Origin: Streptosporangiaceae bacterium
GTDB lineage: Bacteria; Actinomycetota; Actinomycetes; Streptosporangiales; Streptosporangiaceae
Direction: 5' to 3'
Assembly: GCA_030050125.1 (NCBI GenBank)
Contig: JASIJN010000349.1
Coordinates: forward strand, 1-6,677
DNA: 6,677 nt
The translations under genes were made by a program, and so were the position numbers. Of the stretch, positions 1 through 5,472 are shown in pieces. Numbering within the stretch: position 1 is the first letter of the stretch; each line of letters begins with the position of its first letter. The notes under the pieces were generated by a model, which was not told where the DNA came from, did no database searches, and saw nothing but the letters and a program-made list of their open reading frames with translations.

Positions 1-1
1 G

Positions 2-595
2 CGCCGCGGCTATCCGCCCTCGATGCGGGAGATCGGCGAGGCGGTCGGGCTGACCAGCACGTCCAGCGTCTCTTACCAGCTCTCGACCCTGCAGCGCAAG
101 GGCTACTTGCGCCGCGACATCGGCAGGCCGCGCACCGTGGAGGTACGCCTGCCGGGCCATCCGGCCATCCGGCCGGATCAGGGCGGCGAGGACGAGCCCG
201 CGTTGGACATCGCCTCCCAGGAGGCCGCCTACGTGCCCATCGTCGGCCGGATCGCAGCCGGTGGACCGATCCTCGCGGAGGAGCACATCGAGGACGTCTT
301 CCCGCTGCCCAGGCAGATCGTCGGCGAGGGGACGTTGTTCCTGCTGAAGGTGGTCGGTGACTCAATGATCAACGCGGCGATCGCCGACGGTGACTGGGTC
401 GTCGTCCGCCAGCAGCAGGTGGCCGAGAACGGCGAGATCGTCGCGGCCATGATCGACGGTGAGGCGACGGTCAAGACGTTCAAGCGTTCCGACGACCACG
501 TCTGGCTGATGCCGCACAACCCCGCCTACACCCCGATACCCGGTAACGACGCGCAGATCCTGGGCAAGGTCGTGGCGGTACTGCGCCGGGTCTGA
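2..595 (+). CDS. lexA: LexA SOS repressor, 3' part (5' end outside the window)
   Basis: This is the SOS-response repressor, which binds operators of DNA-repair genes and inactivates itself by autocleavage when RecA is activated by single-stranded DNA. The reading frame is open from the left edge, giving [17 protein letters not shown], the classic LexA N-terminal winged-helix region, so the Met at 23 is internal and roughly 40-50 residues are missing upstream. Counting from that Met, the recognition helix region lies near residues 10-25 ([10 protein letters not shown]). The Ala79-Gly80 cleavage site sits in [15 protein letters not shown], the nucleophile Ser114 in VVGDSMI and the general base Lys151 in ATVKTF, so the S24-type peptidase domain is intact to the C-terminus. 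It ends 9 bp before the stop codon of the convergent gene, with no obvious terminator between them. The family call is essentially certain; the start is not visible. Confidence 0.97.
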   Translation, partial: RRGYPPSMREIGEAVGLTSTSSVSYQLSTLQRKGYLRRDIGRPRTVEVRLPGHPAIRPDQGGEDEPALDIASQEAAYVPIVGRIAAGGPILAEEHIEDVFPLPRQIVGEGTLFLLKVVGDSMINAAIADGDWVVVRQQQVAENGEIVAAMIDGEATVKTFKRSDDHVWLMPHNPAYTPIPGNDAQILGKVVAVLRRV

Positions 596-604
596 GGGGA
601 TCTG

Positions 605-1831
605 TTACCAGGCGACCACGCTCATGCCGCTCTCCTGAGAGATTCCGCCGGAGCCCGGCATCTTGACGGACACGGTGGTTATGGCCTTGGTGGCCAGGTT
701 GATCCTGGCTACCTGCTGCAGCACCTCGATGCCGGACCCGCGGAGCAAGCGCACGGAGTACGGGACGAGCAGGAAGTGGCCTGAGGTGTCCAGGGCCATG
801 GACGAGCAGCTCACCTTGGGCCAGGTTCCTTTTGCGGTGAACGTCGTGAGAATCCCGCGTGGTCTGCCTGAGCTGTCAAATCCCACGATCTGCGCAGCCG
901 CCAGGCTCCGGGTCCCGGACTGAAGGCAGGCGTAGACGGACGTTCCGCTGGGACTGAGGCTCGCCGCCTCCAGCGCCGGAGCCGCTCCACCGCGGGGTGC
1001 GGCCTGGAAGTACACAACGCGGCTGCGCCTGGCCACCGGGCCCGGCGGCGCATCGGTGGCCAGCACCCGCACGCTCTGCCCCGTGATCAGCCCGTCGGGC
1101 TGGGACACCGCATCGGCCGCGAACGCGAGCAGCCGGCCGTTGGCCGACATCGACAGCTGCCCCTGCAAAGCCAGGCTTCCGTAACTAATGCCGCCCAGGC
1201 TCATGTCGCCCCACTGCCGGGCCTGGCCGCCCGATGTTGGCAGCACGCCGAGATAGCCGGACGCACCCTTCGAGCAGCCGCTGATCGCGTAGCCGATGAC
1301 CCGGCCGCCGTCGCCGACGGCAAGCGACCACAGGAAGCCGGGCAGCGTCGGGCCGAACGGTGCCAGCGCGCCCGGCTGCCCGTCGGCGTTCAGCCGGACG
1401 CGGAAGAGCCGCGTGGCGCAGCCGGTACCGGCGTTCATGGCGACCACATAGCTTCCCGGGCCGGCCGCGGCCAGGCCAGTCACGTCGTCGGCGCTGGTAG
1501 CGAGCTGGTCTTGCCACACGAGCTGTCCGGTATCGGTCTCGCGGATCTGGAGCGGGCCATTGCCCTCCCCGGACCCCTGGGTATCCGCGAAGAAGCGAGG
1601 CAAGACCGCCGACGCGACAGCCGGCGGCCCGCCGCGATCCCGCCGGGCCGTCGGCGCCTGGCCAGGCTGGCCAGACTGGCCTCGGACGACGGCGACCACA
1701 ATGCCGGTCGCCACCAGCAATCCGGCCAGGGCCAGCGCGAGTCTCCTGCGTCGACGCCGGGCGCGTGCGCGCGCTTCCTTGATCAGTAGCTGTGGATCGA
1801 CGTCGCCCTCGGCATAGGGCTCCGGCGGCAT
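605..1831 (-). CDS. Single-pass membrane protein with probable extracellular beta-propeller domain
   Basis: I do not recognise a named family. From the chosen start the protein has 408 residues: an acidic N-terminus, a run of Arg at 21-30 (EARARARRRRRR), one hydrophobic helix at about 31-49 and then a Pro/Gly/Gln-rich linker. The positive charges before the helix predict a cytoplasmic N-terminus and an external domain of about 340 residues. That domain has repeated strand-turn segments of propeller type, such as VGDGGRVIGYA, MSANGRLLAFA, LSPSGTSVYAC and LDTSGHFLLVP, and four Cys (138, 186, 302, 342) that could form disulfides. No catalytic motif is visible. The Met at 1831 has AAGGG 4 nt upstream and leaves the twin operator-like sites noncoding. 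Met at 1870 (421 aa) or 1900 are alternatives; longer versions would run antisense through the gntR gene. The gene is divergent from the GntR regulator and probably controlled by it. Confidence 0.8.
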   Translation of the reverse strand: MPPEPYAEGDVDPQLLIKEARARARRRRRRLALALAGLLVATGIVVAVVRGQSGQPGQAPTARRDRGGPPAVASAVLPRFFADTQGSGEGNGPLQIRETDTGQLVWQDQLATSADDVTGLAAAGPGSYVVAMNAGTGCATRLFRVRLNADGQPGALAPFGPTLPGFLWSLAVGDGGRVIGYAISGCSKGASGYLGVLPTSGGQARQWGDMSLGGISYGSLALQGQLSMSANGRLLAFAADAVSQPDGLITGQSVRVLATDAPPGPVARRSRVVYFQAAPRGGAAPALEAASLSPSGTSVYACLQSGTRSLAAAQIVGFDSSGRPRGILTTFTAKGTWPKVSCSSMALDTSGHFLLVPYSVRLLRGSGIEVLQQVARINLATKAITTVSVKMPGSGGISQESGMSVVAW

Positions 1832-1841
1832 GACGCCCTTG

Positions 1842-1866
1842 ATGGTGCTACTGCGACTATCATCCT
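1842..1866. promoter_or_regulatory. Candidate GntR operator, copy 1
   Basis: The motif ATGGTGCTA-N6-CTATCA occurs here and again 27 bp downstream. This copy is an imperfect dyad centred on 1854, with 7 of 12 base pairs symmetric. It lies between the divergent starts of the membrane-protein gene and the gntR gene, where a YtrA-type autoregulator would bind. That it is an operator is inference. Confidence 0.5.
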
Positions 1867-1868
1867 TC

Positions 1869-1893
1869 ATGGTGCTAGTCTTGCTATCACCAT
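1869..1893. promoter_or_regulatory. Candidate GntR operator, copy 2, overlapping the gntR start
   Basis: This is the better dyad of the pair, centred on 1881. Outer arms ATGGTG and CACCAT are perfectly complementary, inner TAG and CTA also match, and 9 of 12 pairs are symmetric. It overlaps the predicted -10 box and the first two bases of the gntR start codon, so a bound repressor would block transcription of its own gene. The direct repeat could also be read as a 9-residue duplication (DSKTSTMKD / DSRSSTIKG) if the minus-strand gene starts at 1900, but the dyad symmetry favours a protein-binding site. Confidence 0.55.
1876..1881 (+). promoter_or_regulatory. Candidate -10 box of the gntR gene
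   Basis: TAGTCT fits the actinobacterial TANNNT -10 pattern. Transcription would start around 1888-1892, at or just before the ATG, giving a leaderless or nearly leaderless mRNA. This agrees with the absence of any Shine-Dalgarno sequence before 1892. The -35 region (around 1852-1857, TGCGAC) is weak. Confidence 0.4.
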
Positions 1894-2260
1894 GCGACAT
1901 GTCAAGGTGGATCGGCAGGACCCACTGCCCCTCTATGAACAGGTCTGCGCGGAAATCCGCCGGGCCATCGCCGAAGGCGAGATCGGCCCGGGCGAGCGGC
2001 TTCCGCCCGCCCGGGACCTCGCGGCCGTGCTGCACGTGAACAGCAATACGGTCTTCCGAGCGCTGCGGCTGCTCCGCGACGAAGGCCTGGTGGAGTTCCG
2101 CCGCGGGCGAGGGGTCACGGTCATCGGACCCGCGCGGCACAGCGCCGTCCTCGCCCGGGCGCGCGAACTCGTGCAGTTCGCGAGGCGTCAGGGCTATGGC
2201 CGGGACGAGCTCATCAAGATGATCGAGGACATGCCGCCGACGGCCGGGCCCCTGGCGTGA
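1892..2260 (+). CDS. GntR-family transcriptional regulator, YtrA subfamily
   Basis: This is a 122-residue DNA-binding regulator. Residues 12-77 form the GntR winged helix-turn-helix: PLPLYEQVCAEIRRAI, then GERLPPARDLAAVLHVNSNT (recognition region near 47-58), then ALRLLRDEGLVEFRRGRG (wing). Only about 40 residues follow, mostly helical (HSAVLARARELVQFARRQG). Such a short C-terminal dimerisation tail marks the YtrA subfamily; there is no effector-binding FCD or UTRA domain. No Shine-Dalgarno sequence precedes the ATG and a -10 box lies 10 bp upstream, so translation is probably leaderless. The final codons (PPTAGPLA and stop) are the first unit of the downstream 36-bp repeat array. YtrA-type genes usually sit with ABC-transporter operons; here the only partner is the divergent membrane propeller gene. 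Its effector is unknown. Confidence 0.92.
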   Translation: MRHVKVDRQDPLPLYEQVCAEIRRAIAEGEIGPGERLPPARDLAAVLHVNSNTVFRALRLLRDEGLVEFRRGRGVTVIGPARHSAVLARARELVQFARRQGYGRDELIKMIEDMPPTAGPLA

Positions 2261-2419
2261 GGCACAGGCCCGCCGACAGCCGGGCCCTGGCGTGAGGGCA
2301 CACGCCCGCCCACGGCCGGGCCCCTGGCGTCAGGCACACGCCCGCCGACAGCCGGGCCCTGGCGTGAGAGCACACGCCCGCCCACGGCCGGGCCCTGGCG
2401 TGAGGCACACCCCGACGGC
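2234..2419. repeat. 36-bp tandem repeat array, about 5 copies
   Basis: Units begin at 2234, 2270, 2306, 2342 and 2378, giving an exact 36-bp period for four units, a fifth of 34 bp, and a stub (CCGACGGC) at 2412-2419. The shared core is CCGGGCCCTGGCGTGAG, with an extra C in units 1 and 3. Units 2 and 4 begin CCGCCGACAGCC while units 3 and 5 begin CCGCCCACGGCC, so there is a 72-bp higher-order pattern that suggests two-unit duplications. The array starts inside the gntR coding sequence, supplies its stop codon, and fills the gap to the convergent leuS gene. It resembles a minisatellite (VNTR) locus. The core GCCGGGCCCTGGC is nearly self-complementary and could form hairpins, but no U-tract follows on either strand, so a terminator role is not shown. 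Confidence 0.93.
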
Positions 2420-2433
2420 AAGATCCTCGGACG

Positions 2434-4968
2434 TCAGGCGGGCACGATGTTGACCAGCTTCGGCGCCCGCACGATGACCGTGCGCACGCCCCGGCCGCCC
2501 AGCGCCCGGGTCACGCCCGGCGCGGCCAGCGCCAGCTCGCGCAGTTCATCGTCGCCGATGCCGGGCGGGACCTGCAGCCGGTCGCGCACCTTGGCGTTCA
2601 CCTGGACCACGCACGTCACCAGGTCCTGGACCAGCAGCGCCGGGTCCGCCGACGGCCAGCCCGCCTTGGCCACCGACGCCTCGTGCCCCAGCAGCTCCCA
2701 GCACTCCTCGGCGGTGTAGGGCGCGAACAGGGACAGCAATACGGTCAGGGTCTCCGCCGCCTCCCGCACCGCGGGATCGGCGGCGCCGGGCCCGGAGTCG
2801 ATCGTCTTGCGCGCGGCGGTGGACAGCTCCATCAGCCGCGCGATCGCGACGTTCAGCCTCCGCGCCTCGACCAGCCTGGTGACCTCGTCGATGGTCTGGT
2901 GCGTGACCTTCCTGAGCTCGCGGTCGCCGGTCTCCGGCGGCCCCGCGGCTCCGGCCGCGCTCGCCTCGGCAGCCAGCCGCCAGACCCGCCCGAGGAACTT
3001 GACCGACGCCTCGGGGTTGACATCGGCCCAGTCGATGTCGTCGGCCGGAGGGCTGGCGAAGATCATCGTGAGCCTGATCGCGTCCACCCCGTGCGCGGCC
3101 AGCTGCTCGCCCAGGTCGACGCCGTTGCCCAGGGACTTCGACATCGCCCGGCCCTGGTTGATCACCTGGCCCTGGTTCAGCAGCCGGGTGAACGGCTCGT
3201 CGAAGTCGACCATCCGCATGTCATACAGCACCTTGACGAAGAACCGGCTGTACATCAGGTGCAAGATCGCGTGCTCGCTGCCGCCCACGTACAGGTAGAC
3301 CGGGTTCCACCGGCGCACCGCGGCGACGTCGAACGGCCCGTGCTCGTACCACGGGGAGCAGTACCGCAGGAAGTACCACGACGAGTCGACGAAGGTGTCC
3401 ATGGTGTCGGTGTCCCGCGTGGCGGGCCCGCCGCACTTGGGGCAGTCGGTGTTCACCCAGTCCGCGGCCGCGGCCAGCGGGGAGACGCCCTTCGGCGCCA
3501 GGTCCCGGCCGCGCAGGTCCGGCAGGACCACGGGCAGCTGGTCGTCGGGGACCGGGACCTCGCCGCACGAGCCGCAATACACGATCGGGATCGGCGTGCC
3601 CCAGAACCTCTGCCGCGACAACAGCCAGTCGCGCAGCCGGTAGTTGACCGCGGGCCGGCCCAGGCCGCGCTCGGCCAGTATCTCGGTGATCGCGGCGATG
3701 GCCTCCGCCTTGGGCAACCCGTCGATCGGGCCCGAGTTGACCAGTTCGCCGTCGCCGGGGGTCGCGACCCCGGTCTGCGCCGGGTCCGGGCCGCCGGTCT
3801 CGACCACGACCCGCACCGGCAGGCCGAAGGCCCGCGCGAAGTCCAGGTCCCGCTGGTCATGCGCGGGAACGGCCATGATGGCGCCGGTGCCGTAGTCCGG
3901 CAGCACGTAGTCGGCCGCCCACACCGGGATCCGCTCGCCGTTGACCGGATTGATCGCGTACCGGCCCAGGAACACCCCGGTCTTCTCGCGTTCGGTCTCC
4001 TGACGCTCGATGTCGGTCAGCTTGCGGACCTGGGCCAGGTAGTCCTCCAGGGCGCCCCGATGCTCCGGGGCGCAGACCTCCTCCGCCAGCGGCGAGTCCG
4101 CGGCGATCACGAAGAACGTCGCCCCGTACAGGGTGTCCGGGCGGGTGGTGAACACCGTGACCGGCTCGTCCCGGCCCTCGATCGTGAACCGCACCTCGGC
4201 GCCCTCGCTGCGCCCGATCCAGTTGCGCTGCATCAGCAGCACCGGCTCGGGCCAGTACCCCTCCAGCCGGGCCATGTCCTCGAGCAGCCGCTCCGCGTAC
4301 TCGGTGATCTTGAAGTACCACTGGGTCAGCGCCCGGCGCACGACCTCGGCGCCGCAGCGCTCGCACCGGCCCGCGATGACCTGCTCGTTGGCCAGCACGG
4401 TCTGATCGACCGGACACCAGTTGACGTACCCGTCCTTGCGGTAGGCCAGGCCCCGCTCGTAGAACCGCAGGAATAGCCACTGATTCCACCGGTAGTAACC
4501 GGGGTCGCAGGTTTCCAGCCGCCGGGACCAGTCGAAGGAGACCGCGTATCGGCGGAACGAGGCCGCCTGGGTCTCGATGTTCTTGTATGTCCAATCGGCG
4601 GGGTGAGAGTTGTTCCTGATCGCGGCGTTCTCGGCGGGCAGGCCGAACGCGTCCCATCCGATCGGGTGCAGCACGTTGTGCCCGCGCTGGAAGAAGTAGC
4701 GCGCGACCGCGTCCCCGATGGCGTACGCCTCGGCGTGGCCCATGTGCAGGTCGCCGGACGGGTAAGGGAACATGTCCAGCAGGTAGGTGCGAGGCCGCTC
4801 GTCCCGCGGGTCGTCGCTGGCCCGGAACGGGTCCAGCTCCTCCCAGCGCCGCTGCCACTTCTCCTGCACCGCCCGCGGGTCGTAGTGCTCGGCCCGCGCG
4901 CCATCGCGGCCCGGCGCCCGTTCCGCGGCGACGTGCCCGCCCTGTCCCGCGTCCTCAGCCGCCTTCAT
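2434..4968 (-). CDS. leuS: Leucyl-tRNA synthetase
   Basis: This class I aminoacyl-tRNA synthetase charges tRNA-Leu with leucine in the cytoplasm. It has 844 residues, within the normal bacterial range. The HIGH motif is HMGH at 75-78, after FPYPSGDL. The CP1 editing domain has the Thr-rich TTRPDT at 274-279 and VPAHDQRD with the expected editing Asp at 371. Cys pairs at 202/205, 465/468 and 509/512 look like zinc-binding knuckles. The signature loop is AMSKS at 608-612, with Ala in place of the first Lys of KMSKS, a form I recall from actinobacterial LeuRS. The C-terminal anticodon-binding and tRNA-contacting region ends VNIVPA. The start is supported by GAGGGA 6 nt upstream of the ATG. Expression is probably controlled by the leader-peptide attenuator upstream. 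No partner gene follows it; the repeat array and the convergent gntR gene lie beyond its stop. Confidence 0.98.
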   Translation of the reverse strand: MKAAEDAGQGGHVAAERAPGRDGARAEHYDPRAVQEKWQRRWEELDPFRASDDPRDERPRTYLLDMFPYPSGDLHMGHAEAYAIGDAVARYFFQRGHNVLHPIGWDAFGLPAENAAIRNNSHPADWTYKNIETQAASFRRYAVSFDWSRRLETCDPGYYRWNQWLFLRFYERGLAYRKDGYVNWCPVDQTVLANEQVIAGRCERCGAEVVRRALTQWYFKITEYAERLLEDMARLEGYWPEPVLLMQRNWIGRSEGAEVRFTIEGRDEPVTVFTTRPDTLYGATFFVIAADSPLAEEVCAPEHRGALEDYLAQVRKLTDIERQETEREKTGVFLGRYAINPVNGERIPVWAADYVLPDYGTGAIMAVPAHDQRDLDFARAFGLPVRVVVETGGPDPAQTGVATPGDGELVNSGPIDGLPKAEAIAAITEILAERGLGRPAVNYRLRDWLLSRQRFWGTPIPIVYCGSCGEVPVPDDQLPVVLPDLRGRDLAPKGVSPLAAAADWVNTDCPKCGGPATRDTDTMDTFVDSSWYFLRYCSPWYEHGPFDVAAVRRWNPVYLYVGGSEHAILHLMYSRFFVKVLYDMRMVDFDEPFTRLLNQGQVINQGRAMSKSLGNGVDLGEQLAAHGVDAIRLTMIFASPPADDIDWADVNPEASVKFLGRVWRLAAEASAAGAAGPPETGDRELRKVTHQTIDEVTRLVEARRLNVAIARLMELSTAARKTIDSGPGAADPAVREAAETLTVLLSLFAPYTAEECWELLGHEASVAKAGWPSADPALLVQDLVTCVVQVNAKVRDRLQVPPGIGDDELRELALAAPGVTRALGGRGVRTVIVRAPKLVNIVPA

Positions 4969-4974
4969 TGGTCG

Positions 4975-4980
4975 TCCCTC
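4975..4980 (-). promoter_or_regulatory. Ribosome binding site of leuS
   Basis: On the minus strand GAGGGA lies 6 nt before the ATG and fixes the start at 4968. The flanking UCGCGAGGG (4984-4976) is complementary to the left arm and loop of the upstream terminator hairpin: CCCUCGUGA, 9 pairs including one G-U. The site could therefore be masked in read-through transcripts. Confidence 0.75.
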
Positions 4981-5027
4981 GCGATGTGAACTAGTTCCGG
5001 TTGCGCCCGGGCTGCTGTCTTCTATAG

Positions 5028-5053
5028 AAAATGCCCCTCGCTCACGAGGGGCA
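5028..5053 (-). terminator. Intrinsic terminator (attenuator) in the leuS leader
   Basis: Read on the minus strand, TGCCCCTCG (5053-5045) pairs perfectly with CGAGGGGCA (5040-5032) around the loop TGAG, and TTTT (5031-5028) follows directly. This is a 9-bp, GC-rich stem plus U-tract, the textbook Rho-independent form. It lies 59 nt before the leuS start and 29 nt after the stop codon of a Leu-rich leader ORF. It therefore looks like an attenuator that decides whether transcription enters leuS. Confidence 0.8.
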
Positions 5054-5084
5054 GCCGCGCCAACGACGGATGGTCGGCGCGGCT
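5053..5084 (-). promoter_or_regulatory. Leader hairpin overlapping the leader-peptide stop codon
   Basis: On the minus strand AGCCGCGCC (5084-5076) pairs perfectly with GGCGCGGCT (5061-5053) across a 14-nt loop. The left arm starts with the AG of the leader ORF's TAG stop, so a ribosome on the Leu codons or on the stop would block it. The right arm abuts the terminator stem and shares its last base with it. This is the position of the 1:2 hairpin in classical attenuators. Confidence 0.65.
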
Positions 5085-5112
5085 AAGCAAGGAGCAGCCG
5101 AGAGGAACGCAT
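5083..5112 (-). CDS. leuS leader peptide MRSSRLLLA
   Basis: This 9-codon ORF reads ATG CGT TCC TCT CGG CTG CTC CTT GCT TAG. Its three consecutive Leu codons immediately precede the stop and a leader hairpin, and a terminator and leuS follow. A ribosome short of charged tRNA-Leu would stall at codons 6-8, the design of leader peptides for aminoacyl-tRNA and amino-acid genes. There is no Shine-Dalgarno sequence, but a -10 box (TACCCT) ends 6 nt before the ATG, so the mRNA would start at the ATG and be translated leaderless, common in actinomycetes. I recall that comparative genomics predicted classical attenuators upstream of leuS in some Streptomyces. The peptide itself probably has no function beyond being translated. 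Confidence 0.72.
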   Translation of the reverse strand: MRSSRLLLA

Positions 5113-5118
5113 AGCGCA

Positions 5119-5124
5119 AGGGTA
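5119..5124 (-). promoter_or_regulatory. Candidate -10 box of the leuS leader transcript
   Basis: TACCCT on the minus strand fits TANNNT. The next 6 nt (TGCGCT) lead straight to the ATG of the leader peptide, so the predicted transcription start coincides with that A (5112). No convincing -35 is seen at 17-18 bp. Confidence 0.5.
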
Positions 5125-5304
5125 GCGCAACCAGCCAGTGGTGGTGCCGGCGAGCCGGAGCATCCGCGCCGGGGCAACCGCGGCGGAACGGGTCCAGACC
5201 CGCGGGCGGGCCAGCGCTCGCCCGGTCGCTGTGCCGCGACCCGGTCCCGGCAGAACGCGGTAACCGGGTGGCGCGCACAAAAAGGCTCCATTCCAGATTT
5301 CATC
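5125..5304. other. Noncoding GC-rich spacer between divergent promoters
   Basis: I see no gene here. The stretch holds several short inverted repeats, for example ACCCGGT and ACCGGGT about 17 bp apart and CGGGCG with CGCCCG. At this GC content such pairs are expected by chance. No tRNA arms and no convincing T-box core were found on either strand. It presumably carries upstream elements of the leuS leader promoter (-) and the PKS promoter (+). Confidence 0.5.
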
Positions 5305-5333
5305 TTGACCGCCGGACGCGCCGCCAATAATGT
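5305..5333 (+). promoter_or_regulatory. Sigma-70-type promoter reading toward the PKS gene
   Basis: TTGACC (5305-5310) and TAATGT (5328-5333) are separated by exactly 17 bp. Both hexamers are close to the housekeeping actinobacterial consensus (TTGACA, TANNNT), unusual in such GC-rich surroundings. The start of transcription would be near 5340, leaving a leader of about 130 nt before the PKS ATG at 5473. Confidence 0.65.
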
Positions 5334-5347
5334 CGTCTCACCCATCC

Positions 5348-5437
5348 ATGATGCCGCCGCGCCACGCCTTGGGGAAGGCGAGAGCTGCGGGAACACCGGC
5401 CGGTTACCGGCCGGCGCAGCGTTTGTGGCTGGGCTAG
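5348..5437 (+). CDS. Possible small upstream ORF, 29 codons
   Basis: An ATG-ATG pair about 8 nt after the predicted transcription start opens a 29-codon frame (beginning MMPPRHALGKARA, ending RLWLG) that stops 35 nt before the PKS start. It runs through both leader hairpins. No Shine-Dalgarno sequence fits so short a leader, no repeated control codon is evident, and I recognise no family. It may be chance, or a translated leader that senses ribosome progress. Confidence 0.2.
   Translation: MMPPRHALGKARAAGTPAGYRPAQRLWLG
5365..5380 (+). promoter_or_regulatory. Short hairpin in the PKS leader
   Basis: CGCCTT and AAGGCG form a perfect 6-bp stem around a GGGG loop, inside the predicted 5' leader of the PKS mRNA. 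Its function is unknown. Confidence 0.35.
5396..5414. promoter_or_regulatory. Perfect 19-bp palindrome in the PKS leader
   Basis: CCGGCCGGT and ACCGGCCGG flank a single central T, a perfect dyad. It lies about 56 bp downstream of the predicted transcription start and 58 bp before the PKS ATG. It could be an operator acting as a roadblock, or a stable RNA hairpin. No U-tract follows on either strand, so a terminator is unlikely. Confidence 0.5.
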
Positions 5438-5463
5438 GCCACGGGGGAGAATAGGCCAAGTTC

Positions 5464-5469
5464 GGGGGA
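5464..5469 (+). promoter_or_regulatory. Candidate ribosome binding site of the PKS gene
   Basis: GGGGGA ends 3 nt before the ATG at 5473. It is purine-rich but close to the start and not a strong match, so it gives modest support for this start over the in-frame GTG at 5635. Confidence 0.4.
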
Positions 5470-5472
5470 ATA

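Noticed and set aside
596..604. A terminator between the convergent lexA and propeller genes
   Set aside because: Only 9 bp separate the stop codons and no hairpin with a T-run is seen there.
608..612. Placeholder for the LeuRS signature loop reading AMSKS instead of KMSKS (protein residues 608-612; DNA about 3133-3147)
   Set aside because: I considered it as a missing catalytic residue, but the second, essential Lys is present and this form is, as I recall, normal for actinobacterial LeuRS.
1871..2140. N-terminal extension of the membrane propeller protein to 511 residues
   Set aside because: The added residues are antisense to the GntR winged-helix coding sequence, and 1901-2140 shows none of this protein's features.
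2194..2421. Minus-strand frames across the tandem array encoding a 12-residue repeat protein (RQGPAVGGRV...)
   Set aside because: Because 36 is a multiple of three, the array stays open in more than one frame. No ribosome site, and overlap with the gntR gene, make coding unlikely.
2683..4476. A 597-codon open frame antisense to leuS
   Set aside because: It is a high-GC shadow of leuS: low-complexity Arg/Gly/Val/Pro composition, no recognisable domain, and leuS is unambiguous on the other strand.
5020..5029. Perfect 10-bp palindrome TTCTATAGAA just after the attenuator, containing a possible -10 (TATAGA, minus strand)
   Set aside because: There is no -35 at the right distance (it would fall in the terminator stem); it is more simply the A/T-rich U-tract region of the terminator.
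5240..5280. T-box-like core (CGGTTACCGCG on -, GGGTGGCGCGC on +) upstream of leuS
   Set aside because: It lacks the TGGNACCGCG consensus and a specifier stem was not found. It also lies upstream of the predicted leader transcription start.
5022..5459. A 145-codon minus-strand frame upstream of leuS
   Set aside because: It crosses the leader ORF, the hairpins and the terminator in another frame and overlaps the + strand promoter. Composition is Pro/Arg/Ala-rich with no family resemblance.
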